A stretch of DNA of 64,000 nt from DASQFQ01 sp963805525 (lineage in GTDB: Bacteria; Actinomycetota; Thermoleophilia; Solirubrobacterales; Solirubrobacteraceae), in NCBI GenBank assembly GCA_963805525.1, contig CAWDUT010000002.1, forward strand, positions 186,001 through 250,000, in the 5' to 3' direction. The position numbers and the translations under genes are program-made. The notes beneath the pieces were generated by a model that saw nothing but the letters and a program-made list of their open reading frames with translations, had not been told where the DNA came from and did not search any database. Within the stretch, counting starts at the first letter, position 1. Each line of letters begins with the position of its first letter. Shown here piece by piece: positions 51,780-59,978 of the stretch.

Positions 51780-52783
51780 GCCGGCGCCTCTTGCTGGAGC
51801 TCAAGCAGAGCGGTGGATGCGGACACTGTTCCGGGGCTGGTTCCTGATCACGGGGTCTGCAGACGTGCTCGCCCACCGCCAGGTCATCGACGCGCTTCCT
51901 GGCCGCATCGATCGCCTCGAGTTGTGGCCGCTCGCGCAGAGCGAGATCCGAGGCGGCGAGCTGAATGATCGTCGACGAGTTGCTCGCGGGACGCGCGCCG
52001 CAGGTCGAGCGTGCCCCCGTCGGGCCCGATGCGTACGCGACCGCGATCGCCGAGGGTGGCTGACCCGGAGGCACGCCAGCGGCCTCCTGGGAGGCTTCGC
52101 AACCGCTGGTTCCGCGATTACCTGGCCGGGACACTCGGCAAGGACCTGCTCGAGCTATGCAGACCTGCGCCGGACTGACGAGTCCGAACGACTGCTGCGG
52201 GTGTGATCGAGCCAGCCAGTCCGCGAACCTCCTCTCGTATCGCAAGGTCGCTCAACAGCTCGAGCTCGATGACAAGACCGTCAAAGAGCACACGCTGCTG
52301 CTTGAGCAACTCTTCCTGATCCGGCGCCTGCCGGGCTGGCGTCCACGGGCTCGGCGCTCGTGAAGCTGCACGCCCAAGGCTTACGTCTGCGACCCAGGAC
52401 TCCTCGCCCACCTGCTCGGCGCCGACGAGACACGAATCCGCGCTGACGAACAGGTCAAAGGCAAGGCGCTGCGAGACGCTCGTGCTCGCCGAGCTGCTCA
52501 AGCACGCGAGCTGGGCAGAGCAAACGGTGCGCCTCTTCCACTATCAGCGCGACCGCGAAGACGTCGACTTCATCGTCGAGAACAACGGCTGGCGAGAATT
52601 GCCGCCATCGAGGTCAAGGCCGCGGCCACGATCAGACCGCCGCGACCGGCGCTCGGCTCGAACGGCTCCGGCGATGCCCGGCCCGACACCTTCAAGGCCG
52701 GGATCATCATCCACGCCGGAGTCCAGACGACGCCGCTGGGCGACCGCCTGTGGGCCGTCCCGTTCAGCGGTCTCTGGAGCTGA
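51780..52783 (+). pseudogene. DUF4143/AAA_14-type ATPase, multiply frameshifted
   Basis: Pieces in all three plus frames align in order with the middle and end of a DUF4143 protein. They are FLITGSADVLAHRQVIDALP with RIDRLELWPLAQSEI, WFRDYLAGTLGKDLLEL, YRKVAQQLELDDKTVKEHTL with LLEQLFLIRRLPGW, KAYVCDPGLLAHLLGADETR, LVLAELLKHASWAEQTVRLF, REDVDFIVENNG, IAAIEVKAAATI and finally TPLGDRLWAVPFSGLWS. The Walker A end is missing. At least five frame breaks are present. It is cargo of element 1, long inactive. Confidence 0.8.
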
Positions 52784-52850
52784 TCGAGCAAGCTGTCTGA
52801 GTCTTACGACCGATCGCCGTCCCAGCCAGGTGTGCCTCTGCCAGAACGCT

Positions 52851-52958
52851 GTCCCGAGATGCACTGTCCTCGAGTCAGCAGTTCTGTCCCTGCGACTCAA
52901 CCGCTTTCAGCACAACGAACCTGAGCCAATCCCACGCTGTCTCAGCTCCAGGTAGCGC
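52851..52958 (+). repeat. Right-end segment of element 1 (direct repeat with 54682-54783)
   Basis: Starts GTCCCGAGAT and contains TCAGCAGTTCTGTCCC and CTCAGCTCCA just before the attachment sequence; about 80 percent the same as 54682-54783. The stretch 52784-52850 before it holds no gene. The AGTTCTGTCCC string resembles some IS ends, but no transposase is present. Confidence 0.75.
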
Positions 52959-53004
52959 CTCGTAATGAAGGGGTCGAGCGGTTGCGAGTCCGCTCGGAGG
53001 CTCT
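52959..53004 (+). repeat. Attachment site copy 2 (junction of the two elements)
   Basis: 46 bases matching copy 1 except for two single-base insertions (GTCGAGCGG and GTTGCGAG). Those insertions would break the T arm, so it is a site scar and not a tRNA. Confidence 0.85.
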
Positions 53005-53356
53005 TACAAAAGGCGCCGCAAATGCTCGCCCTTTTGCTGCTCAACCGCTGCGTGCGGACCGGAGCGGGTCCCGAGCGGTGCCGTTCCGCACCCGGTCAAG
53101 CGATGCGCTGACGAGATGGCACGCGCTGATGGAGCCTTGGCCGTCCCCTCGCCGCTCGCGCGACCAGGAGGCGGGGTACTGGTCGGCACTCTTCAGTCGA
53201 TGTAGGTGAGCCGGAAGGCGTAGAGCCGTCGGAGTGGCGCGCCAGGTTGCGTCTACGGCGCATCAATCGGGCCTGATAGATCACCTTCTTCATCATGCGC
53301 GGGGTGTTTCCGCCCGGAGCATCGTCACGCGCGGCGAGCAGCGCGTGACGGGTGTG
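53005..53356 (+). repeat. Left-end segment of element 2
   Basis: Counterpart of 51371-51722. No gene is seen. It runs to the stop codon of the membrane protein gene that reads towards it. Confidence 0.75.
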
Positions 53357-53358
53357 TC

Positions 53359-53835
53359 CTAGTAGTCGTTGCAATAAGGCAGCGGCGCGTCGGGATCGTC
53401 CGAGCAGGTGACTTCGTCGGTCGCCTCCTCGATGCCGTCCTGAACGCCAGCCTCGTGCCCGGTGCTGTTACCCGCGCCGAAGCCCGAGTTGTACCCAGCG
53501 CTGACGCCGTCAGTGCGCGCCTTCTCGGCCAGCCTCGCGGCGCGCTTGCGCTCGTTGCGACGGGTGACGCGGCGGACCTTGCCAACCGCCTTGCGCTCAT
53601 GCCGAGCCGCAACCGTTTTGGCCGCGGCGAGCTTGTCGTGAAGAGCGATGGCGTCCTCGGCCTTCGTGGCCTTGACGGCGTCGGCCGTAGCCTCGCTCTT
53701 GACACCCGCGACGGCGGTGTCGGACATACGAGTCGTCTGCCCGACGAAGAACCCGACCGCGCCGACAATGAGCGAGGCGGCGACAGCCACGGCGAAGCGC
53801 GTGAGCGCACGACCGTCGATGTTGATGGTGGTCAT
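53359..53835 (-). CDS. Membrane-anchored hypothetical protein of element 2
   Basis: 158 residues from the ATG at 53835-53833, with GGGAGAAGG upstream. A membrane helix (FAVAVAASLIVGAVGFFVGQ) is followed by an Ala/Lys/Arg helical region (AARHERKAVGKVRRVTRRNE). Then comes a Gly-rich SAGYNSGFGAGNSTGHEAGV and an acidic, two-cysteine end (CSDDPDAPLPYCNDY). It is intact, unlike its neighbours to the left. Unknown function; cargo of a small integrated element. Confidence 0.7.
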   Translation of the reverse strand: MTTINIDGRALTRFAVAVAASLIVGAVGFFVGQTTRMSDTAVAGVKSEATADAVKATKAEDAIALHDKLAAAKTVAARHERKAVGKVRRVTRRNERKRAARLAEKARTDGVSAGYNSGFGAGNSTGHEAGVQDGIEEATDEVTCSDDPDAPLPYCNDY

Positions 53836-54050
53836 TCACCTTCTCCCTTGTTTGCCAGGCGGGTATTGCCCGGAAGACCGCAGCGCTCGGTGAAGGGGCG
53901 TGCGGTGGTTGGTCACGGCGGTAGCCGATGACGAACAACCCCGAACGCGCGACTGTTCTTCCGCGCGGACCAGAAAACAGTTGAACAGTGCTAGGCGCGC
54001 CTGCGTCGCTACGCGGGCCAGAACACGCGACGGCGGCCGCTGCGGCTCGT

Positions 54051-54069
54051 GTCCGCTCGGAGGCTCTGG
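54051..54069 (+). repeat. Partial attachment sequence inside element 2
   Basis: 19 bases, GTCCGCTCGGAGGCTCTGG, identical to the right part of attachment copy 3. It lies between the membrane protein and the DUF4160 gene. It may mark a further past insertion boundary. Confidence 0.5.
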
Positions 54070-54101
54070 CTCGTGTCCGCCGTGAACGCGACGATGGACG
54101 C

Positions 54102-54362
54102 GTGCCGAGGATCAGCGAGTTCTACGGGATCGTCATCGCGATGTATTACCGCGAGCACGGCGTGCCGCACTTTCACGCGACGTACGCCGGCGAGACCGTC
54201 GTGCTCTCGATCCAGACCGGCGATGTCATCGCCGGAAGCATTCCGGCGCGCGCCCTGCGCCTGGTCCAGGAGTGGTGTGGGCTCCATCGAGACGAGTTGC
54301 GACTCAACTGGGCTCGTGCGCGTGAGAACGCGCCGCTGGTGCGCATCGACCCGCTTGCGTAG
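54102..54362 (+). CDS. DUF4160 family protein
   Basis: 86 residues from the GTG at 54102. The whole chain is the DUF4160 domain: VPRISEFYGIVIAMYYREHG, VPHFHATYAGETVVLSIQTG and LRLVQEWCGLHRDELRLNWA. The HGVPHFH motif is the hallmark. It is followed 4 bases later by a DUF2442 gene; the pair is widespread in mobile DNA and has been suspected to act like a toxin-antitoxin module. Function is not proven. Confidence 0.85.
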   Translation: MPRISEFYGIVIAMYYREHGVPHFHATYAGETVVLSIQTGDVIAGSIPARALRLVQEWCGLHRDELRLNWARARENAPLVRIDPLA

Positions 54363-54366
54363 CATC

Positions 54367-54648
54367 GTGCGCGTGGATCTGGCATCTCATCTGCACCGAA
54401 TCGCCGAGGTCGAGGTCGTCGGCGCGCATCGTCTTCGGCTTGCCTTCGATGACGGTGTCGGTGGTGAGCTCGACGCCTCCGACTGGGATTGGACCGGCGT
54501 GTTCGAGCCGCTGAGCGATCCGGAGTACTTCGCCCGCGTCCAGCTCGACTCGGAGCTCGGCACGATCAGCTGGCCGAACGGCGCCGACGTCGCTCCGGAG
54601 ACGCTCCATCTCTGGCTCGTGCGCGGGCGCGACAACGTCTCCGCCTAG
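54367..54648 (+). CDS. DUF2442 family protein
   Basis: 93 residues from the GTG at 54367; a GTG 6 bases later is possible. DUF2442 pattern: AEVEVVGAHRLRLAFDDGVG, FEPLSDPEYFARVQLDSELG and TISWPNGADVAPETLHL. It is the partner of the upstream DUF4160 gene. In known pairs the DUF2442 member has a DNA-binding-like fold and could regulate the pair. Confidence 0.85.
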   Translation: MRVDLASHLHRIAEVEVVGAHRLRLAFDDGVGGELDASDWDWTGVFEPLSDPEYFARVQLDSELGTISWPNGADVAPETLHLWLVRGRDNVSA

Positions 54649-54681
54649 GTCGCTCGCGGCGGCCGCCGATCCCGCGGGCGT

Positions 54682-54783
54682 GTCCCGAGATATGTCCCCG
54701 AATCAGCAGTTCTGTCCCGACCCGACCGCACTCAGCGGAACGAGCCTGAGCCAACCCGACGCTCTCTCAGCTCCACGCAGCGC
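54682..54783 (+). repeat. Right-end segment of element 2
   Basis: Counterpart of 52851-52958, directly before attachment copy 3. Confidence 0.75.
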
Positions 54784-54827
54784 CTCGTAATGAAGGGGTC
54801 AGCGGTTCGAGTCCGCTCGGAGGCTCT
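54784..54827 (+). repeat. Attachment site copy 3 (right border)
   Basis: 44 bases identical to copy 1 in the tRNA gene. The chromosome resumes after it. Confidence 0.85.
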
Positions 54828-54842
54828 GGGGAAGACGCGCGC

Positions 54843-56753
54843 CTAGCCCGACCCCCGGAAGCTCCAGGTGTCGTCGCTGGGTAGGCCGATGCCGGCGTCG
54901 GTGTGGCGGTGGCCCGCGAGCAGGTTGATGTCGCCGCTCTTGACGATCTCGCCTAGCGGCGTCTGCGAGCTGAGATCGGCGCGGCTGCCGATCTCGAGGT
55001 AGATGACGATGATCGGCTCCTGGGTGACGGTGTCGCAGCCGGCGGTGCCGCTGCGCGTGATGGTGAAGAGCGGCGCGTCGATGGGATCCGAGCTCGCGCG
55101 GATCGAGTAGTAGAAGGGCATCGGCTCCGGCACGGGAGCGGCCGGGTTGGCGTGGACGTCCTGGAGGGTCATGCCCGTGTCGACGAAGGTGTTCGGGATG
55201 GCCGCGTCGGTGCCCGAGCCGCTGTAGGTCGTCTTGCATCCCGCCTCGGTGTGAGAGCCGGACACGCTCCAGTTGATCACGCTGCTCTGGATGTCGTACG
55301 GGATCGCGATGATCGCCTCGGCCTCGGGCGGAATCAGGGGGTTGCGCACGAACGTCGCCGTGCCGTCGATGGTCTCCACCATGCCGAGGCGCCCCGCGGC
55401 GTCGGTATAGACCCGTCTCCAGCTGCCGGTGAAGCGAGCCGGGAACGCGGATCTGCGCTCGCTGATCGGGATCTTCAGCGTCGGGGCGTACCCGCGGCGT
55501 GAGACGGTGGAGACCTCGACGACGCTCGCCCCGCCACGGGGCGTGGCGCGGAACGCGAGGCCGCTCGCGGGCGCGTGGATCTTGTTCCCGACCGGACTCA
55601 GGTCGAGGTTGCCGGAGTAGACCCGCACGTTGGAGCTGGACGGGAGGGCGCGCTGATCGTCCAGCCCGCGCTCGGTGACGGTGAAGCCGCCGGACGCTCC
55701 CTTCGCCAGCGTCAGCGAGGCCGGGTCGGCCGTCGCGACAACGCAGAGGAAGCCGGCGGCGTTGTCGATCGTGCGCGCGAAGCCGGTGGCGGCCTCGGTC
55801 CTGGCCAGCGCGACCGTGCCCATGAGGGCGAGCACGAGCGGCGGGTCCGCGATGAAGTCATCGAGCGAGAGCCGGCCGTGCGAGCCGCCGGCACCTGTGA
55901 TCGTCATCGCGCTGAACGCGTCGAGCGGGGTCTCGAGCGCTCCGAGCGACTGCGGCGCGATCGACGCCGTCATCCTCACGCGGCGCGTGGCCGTCGGCTT
56001 CCGGTCGATGACCTTGCCGGTCGCCGCGATCACGGTCGCCACACGGGTCTCGATCACGAAGTCGAGGTCGAGCGCGAGCGGCCCGCGGAACTCGAACTCG
56101 TCCGTGAAGCCCCCGCTGAGCGTGCCCGTGATCCGGGCGTCGGTCGTGATCGTCGTTCGCTTCCCGCGTCGCTCGGTCGAGCGCTCGTCTGTATGGACGA
56201 CGGCGATCTTCGTCACGACGTTGCCGTCGAAGTCGGGGCACTTCGGACCGAAGATCTCGTGGCGCGACTTCGATCGGTGCGTCGTGCGCACGGTCGCGTG
56301 CTCATCGTCCTCGGCGCTCGCGCTGGTCGACGAGTCGCTGAAGTACCCGAAGCCCGCTTCGTCAGGGCCTGCCGGGATCTCGCCCTGCCTCTGCGCTCCG
56401 GCCGCGTGAGCGCTCGTCGTGCGGCGCACCTGGCGCTCGCGAGCACGTCTGAACGCTCGCTCGCGTCTCGCCGGCAGGTGCCGCACGAGCCGCTCGAGGC
56501 GCTTCGGGCTCAGCTTTCCCCGTTCCAGCAGGCGGACGATCGAGACCGCGGCATCGGCCTGGCTGCGCGGTATCCGCGGGCGGGGAACGCACCATCGCTT
56601 GGCCTTCGTGCGGCCTCGGGGCTTGTAGGCGATGGCGATCCGCTTTGCCCTGCAGGACTTGGCATGCGCCGGGGCGGCCGTTACGCACACGCCGAGCATC
56701 CCCACCGCGACGATGATGCACGACAGTCGACGGCTCTGGCCCAATCCCGGCAT
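54843..56753 (-). CDS. Large secreted protein of unknown function
   Basis: 636 residues from the ATG at 56753-56751 (AGGA upstream). A signal peptide (LSCIIVAVGMLGVCVTAAPA) is followed by a basic region that resembles peptidoglycan-interacting tails (RIAIAYKPRGRTKAKRWCVP). Two beta-rich parts follow: about 165-330 (CPDFDGNVVTKIAVVHTDER, then GGFTDEFEFRGPLALDLDFV) and about 430-620. Cysteines are sparse and paired. No domain is recognised. Its tail reaches to within 15 bases of the island border and is intact. Confidence 0.75.
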   Translation of the reverse strand: MPGLGQSRRLSCIIVAVGMLGVCVTAAPAHAKSCRAKRIAIAYKPRGRTKAKRWCVPRPRIPRSQADAAVSIVRLLERGKLSPKRLERLVRHLPARRERAFRRARERQVRRTTSAHAAGAQRQGEIPAGPDEAGFGYFSDSSTSASAEDDEHATVRTTHRSKSRHEIFGPKCPDFDGNVVTKIAVVHTDERSTERRGKRTTITTDARITGTLSGGFTDEFEFRGPLALDLDFVIETRVATVIAATGKVIDRKPTATRRVRMTASIAPQSLGALETPLDAFSAMTITGAGGSHGRLSLDDFIADPPLVLALMGTVALARTEAATGFARTIDNAAGFLCVVATADPASLTLAKGASGGFTVTERGLDDQRALPSSSNVRVYSGNLDLSPVGNKIHAPASGLAFRATPRGGASVVEVSTVSRRGYAPTLKIPISERRSAFPARFTGSWRRVYTDAAGRLGMVETIDGTATFVRNPLIPPEAEAIIAIPYDIQSSVINWSVSGSHTEAGCKTTYSGSGTDAAIPNTFVDTGMTLQDVHANPAAPVPEPMPFYYSIRASSDPIDAPLFTITRSGTAGCDTVTQEPIIVIYLEIGSRADLSSQTPLGEIVKSGDINLLAGHRHTDAGIGLPSDDTWSFRGSG

Positions 56754-56858
56754 AACGTCCTGCCTCCGTGCGGCGTGGCGGTTCGAGCGACCCTCCCAGG
56801 TTGCCGCCGGCACGGCAAGCGGTCGCGGCTAGCTCTTGTGTCGGCCGCCGCGGTCGCG

Positions 56859-56893
56859 TCGCGCCGCCGGGCCCGCAGGCGACGGCGGCGCGA
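56859..56893 (-). terminator. Hairpin terminator after the DUF308 gene
   Basis: An 11-bp perfect stem, TCGCGCCGCCG with CGGCGGCGCGA, and a 13-base loop, located just after the stop of the DUF308 gene in its reading direction. Confidence 0.55.
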
Positions 56894-56903
56894 GCGCGGC
56901 GGC

Positions 56904-57497
56904 TCAGCGTGCGTTGCGCAGACGGAACGCGCCGACGATGTCGGTGATGCCGTGCATCAGCGCCCAGATGCCTGCGAACACGAGCAGCGTGTAGGCCTTC
57001 TCGAAGAAGAACTGGCCGCTCGTCCAGAACGCGAGGACGACCATCATCATCCCGGCGACGAGGTCCAGCCACCACGCCGAGGTGGCGGCCTTGAACACGA
57101 ACGCCCGGATCATCCACCAGATACCGACGCACAGGAACAGGAACCCGAGCGTGTCGGCGAGGGCGACGAACGTGTTCTGCGGGTTGATGAAGCAGATGAT
57201 CGCGGCGATCGCGAAGAGACCGCCGAAGATGCCCCACAGCCAGCGCATGCTGTCGGCGATCGCCATCAGCACGAACTGCTGCGCGGAGGCGACGGCGAAC
57301 ATGACGCCGACGATGAGCCCGACGGTGGCGACGGACGCGCCGTCGAATTGCAGGACCACGAGCGACGCGATCACCCACGCGATGCCGAAGACGAGGTAGA
57401 GCCACCAGAAGCTGGCGGCCTTCTCGCCGATCTCCGGCTCTTCACGGAGGACGAAGGCGGAGTCGCTCATTCCCGCGCTTGTGACTTGAACCTGCAT
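56904..57497 (-). CDS. DUF308 / HdeD-like membrane protein
   Basis: 197 residues from the ATG at 57497-57495 (GGAGG 7 bases upstream); an ATG 27 bases in is an alternative. Six helices are visible, for example FWWLYLVFGIAWVIASLVVL, SMRWLWGIFGGLFAIAAIIC and LGFLFLCVGIWWMIRAFVF. HdeD is an acid-resistance membrane protein of E. coli; the wider DUF308 family has no fixed role. It is divergent from the SHOCT protein. Confidence 0.85.
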   Translation of the reverse strand: MQVQVTSAGMSDSAFVLREEPEIGEKAASFWWLYLVFGIAWVIASLVVLQFDGASVATVGLIVGVMFAVASAQQFVLMAIADSMRWLWGIFGGLFAIAAIICFINPQNTFVALADTLGFLFLCVGIWWMIRAFVFKAATSAWWLDLVAGMMMVVLAFWTSGQFFFEKAYTLLVFAGIWALMHGITDIVGAFRLRNAR

Positions 57498-57664
57498 GAG
57501 ACGGCCTCCCCGGCACTCCGGAACCCTCCGCGCTTTCCCGCACGAACGTCGCGGGCTTTCGACGGAGATCGGCGGCGCTCCACGGTCGCGCTGGCGAACC
57601 GCGTCCGGCAACCTGCTCGGGCAGGTCGCCGCTCGTCTGCGGCAGTCGAACCAAAGGAGCTTCC

Positions 57665-59077
57665 ATGTCGGATCCTGAGCGCGCGACCGAACCGCCGAGG
57701 CGCGTCCACCGCGTCGTCGTGCCGATCTTGCTGGTGCTGGCGTCGCTGGCACTGTTCACCGGCGCCTTCGCGGTCTGGGTGAACCGCCAGGCGCTCAACA
57801 CGGACAACTGGAAGGCGACGAGCTCTGAGCTGCTGGCCGACAAGCAGGTCCAGGCCGCGCTCGCCCCATACCTGGTTGATCAGCTCTTCACGAACGTCGA
57901 CGTGACCGGGGCGATCCAGCAGCGACTGCCGTCCAACCTGCAGGTGCTCGCCGGCCCGGCCTCGGCCGGCCTGAGGCAGCTCGCCGACCGCGCCGCTCCC
58001 AAGCTGCTGGCACGCCCCAGGGTGCAGGACGCCTGGGTAGCGGCCAACGCGGCCGCGCACGAGCAGATGCTCAACGTCATCAACGGCGGCGGTCGTGTCG
58101 TCTCGACCTCAGGCGGGGTGGTCAGGCTCGACCTCCACGAACTCGTGAGCCAGCTCGCCGCCGACCTCGGGGTGTCGAGTCAGGTGGCCGCGGCGCAGGC
58201 CAAGCTCCAGGGAGCGGTCGGCGCGCAGGCGAAGGCGCAGCTCCAGCAGCGGCTCAACCTCAGCGTCCCCGACACGAGCGGCCGGCTGCTGATCATGCGC
58301 TCCAACCAGCTCAAGGGGGCCCAGGACTCCGCGAGCGCGGTCAAGAGCCTCGCGATCGTGCTGCCCGCGCTGGCGATCCTGCTGTACGCGCTCGCGATCT
58401 GGCTTGCGCGCGGCCGGCGTCGGCAGGCGCTGCGCACCGCGGGCTGGTCCTTCGTCGTGGTCGGCGTGCTCCTGCTGCTGGTCCGCCGCATCGGCGGCAA
58501 TGAGATCGTCGACTCGCTGGTGAAGGTGCCCTCCAACGAGGCTGCCGTGCACCAGGCGTGGATGATCGCCACGTCGCTGCTGTTCGCCATCGCGGTCGCG
58601 CTGATCGTCTACGGCGTCGTGTTCGCGCTCGTCGCATGGCTGGGCGGCCCCACCCGCCCGGCGCGGTTCCTGCGCAAGCTCGCCGCGCCGGAGCTGCGCG
58701 AGAGCCCGGGCGTGGCGTACGCCGCGTCCGGCGGGCTGCTGCTGGCGCTGGTCGTCTGGGGCCCGACGCCGGCGTTCCGGCAACTCGCCTGGATCGTCCT
58801 GTTCGCAGCGCTGCTCGCGCTGGGCGTCACCGTCCTGCGCCGCCAGACCGCGGTCGAGTACCCCGGCGTCCAGCGCGGCGACGCCATCCGCGAGGTGCGC
58901 GAGCGCCGGGAGGCGGCGAAGGCCCGCAAGTCCGCCACTTCGCGAAAGGTCCCCACCGGCCCGGAACACAACCAGGCCGTCGACGAGCTCGAGCGGCTGG
59001 TAGCCCTCCACGACTCCGGCGGGCTGTCCGACGCGGAGTTCGCGACGGCCAAGGCGCGGGTGATGAATGGCTCCTGA
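57665..59077 (+). CDS. Polytopic membrane protein with C-terminal SHOCT domain
   Basis: 470 residues from the ATG at 57665. First helix VPILLVLASLALFTGAFAVW, then a large extracytoplasmic helical domain (about 45-215: LADKQVQAALAPYLVDQLFT). Four more helices run from 220 to 385, and a SHOCT motif ends the chain (DELERLVALHDSGGLSDAEF, then ATAKARVM). SHOCT is a short oligomerisation module. I know this architecture from actinobacteria but no function. Confidence 0.82.
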   Translation: MSDPERATEPPRRVHRVVVPILLVLASLALFTGAFAVWVNRQALNTDNWKATSSELLADKQVQAALAPYLVDQLFTNVDVTGAIQQRLPSNLQVLAGPASAGLRQLADRAAPKLLARPRVQDAWVAANAAAHEQMLNVINGGGRVVSTSGGVVRLDLHELVSQLAADLGVSSQVAAAQAKLQGAVGAQAKAQLQQRLNLSVPDTSGRLLIMRSNQLKGAQDSASAVKSLAIVLPALAILLYALAIWLARGRRRQALRTAGWSFVVVGVLLLLVRRIGGNEIVDSLVKVPSNEAAVHQAWMIATSLLFAIAVALIVYGVVFALVAWLGGPTRPARFLRKLAAPELRESPGVAYAASGGLLLALVVWGPTPAFRQLAWIVLFAALLALGVTVLRRQTAVEYPGVQRGDAIREVRERREAAKARKSATSRKVPTGPEHNQAVDELERLVALHDSGGLSDAEFATAKARVMNGS

Positions 59078-59200
59078 GCCGCCGCCGGCGTTCGTCGCCG
59101 GTGCTCCGTGACGCTGCTGCTGAAGCCACGGACGTCGCGTTCGTACTTCTACGGATGGCGCCCCGGTGCGCGATGCCTAGTGTAAGGAGCTGGAGAGCGC

Positions 59201-59575
59201 ATGACCGGGCTTCGCACGGACAGCCAAGACCTTGTTGACGCGCGCGAGTCGTTGTCCTACTGGACGCGGCGCACGCAGCGGCTGCCGTTGCGCGCCGTGC
59301 GAAAGCGCCGCGAGGCACGCATCCTGGCGCGCCGCTGGAGTGCCCGAGTCGCCGAGGCGGAGCGCGCCCACTACGGCGGCGGCGTGGTGGGCGCCCTGCT
59401 CATGGTGCTCCTCGACCGTCGGCTCCCCGAGCCGAGCCTTCAGGCAGGGCGCCGCGTGGCACGCTGGACTCGCGGCGCCTTCGCGGTGGCGGCGGTCGCC
59501 GTAGTAGCGCTGACCGTCACGGCCATGCTGGCCGCAGTCGAGTTGATTGCCGCGATCCTGGGAGTGCTCTCATAG
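59201..59575 (+). CDS. Small membrane protein with basic N-terminus
   Basis: 124 residues from the ATG at 59201, with GGAGAG about 5 bases upstream. The first 60 residues are Arg-rich and soluble (YWTRRTQRLPLRAVRKRREA); one or two helices follow (AVAAVAVVALTVTAMLAAVE). No family is recognised. Confidence 0.65.
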   Translation: MTGLRTDSQDLVDARESLSYWTRRTQRLPLRAVRKRREARILARRWSARVAEAERAHYGGGVVGALLMVLLDRRLPEPSLQAGRRVARWTRGAFAVAAVAVVALTVTAMLAAVELIAAILGVLS

Positions 59576-59618
59576 CCGCGCGGCGCTGCTGCACAGGCGC
59601 AATCGACAGGAGCCCGAC

Positions 59619-59900
59619 GTGACAGACGAGCAAGTCATCTTCACTGCTGAGGACGCCCGCGTGATCGGCGCGTCGATCGGCATCGACTGGGATGCCTCAC
59701 GGTTCGACGTCGAGCAGTTCCGCATGGGGTTGTACGTAGAACTCGAACACGGGCGGCGGGATCCCGAGACCAACGTCACCGACGATGACCGCATCACCAC
59801 GGGGAAGATCGCCCGGGCGCACCTGAATGAGTTCCCCGACTACTACACGCGCCTGGCGAAGATGGAGACCGAAGCTGAGGAGTACTGGGGCTCGAGCTAG
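59619..59900 (+). CDS. DUF5661 family protein
   Basis: 93 residues from the GTG at 59619 (AGGAG upstream). The chain is the complete domain: FTAEDARVIGASIGIDWDAS, FDVEQFRMGLYVELEHGRRD, then TNVTDDDRITTGKIARAHLN and EFPDYYTRLAKME. It is a small acidic cytoplasmic protein; no activity is known. A strong terminator follows. Confidence 0.82.
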   Translation: MTDEQVIFTAEDARVIGASIGIDWDASRFDVEQFRMGLYVELEHGRRDPETNVTDDDRITTGKIARAHLNEFPDYYTRLAKMETEAEEYWGSS

Positions 59901-59938
59901 CCAGCACAGTGGTGTCTGCGCCGGCCGGGCGCCGTGTC

Positions 59939-59965
59939 GGTCCGGGAGCGGAAGGCTCCCGGACC
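59939..59965. terminator. Bidirectional terminator
   Basis: An 11-bp perfect stem, GGTCCGGGAGC with GCTCCCGGACC, and loop GGAAG, between the convergent DUF5661 and DUF3068 genes. Confidence 0.8.
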
Positions 59966-59978
59966 AACGAGACGGACG

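Noticed and set aside
52959..53004. Second tRNA-Thr gene
   Set aside because: Only the 3' half is present and two inserted bases break the T arm; it is an attachment scar. The same holds for 54784-54827, which lacks the 5' half.
52851..54783. Insertion sequence suggested by the AGTTCTGTCCC strings
   Set aside because: No transposase fragment or terminal inverted repeat was found; the strings are better explained as the right ends of the two tRNA-targeted elements.
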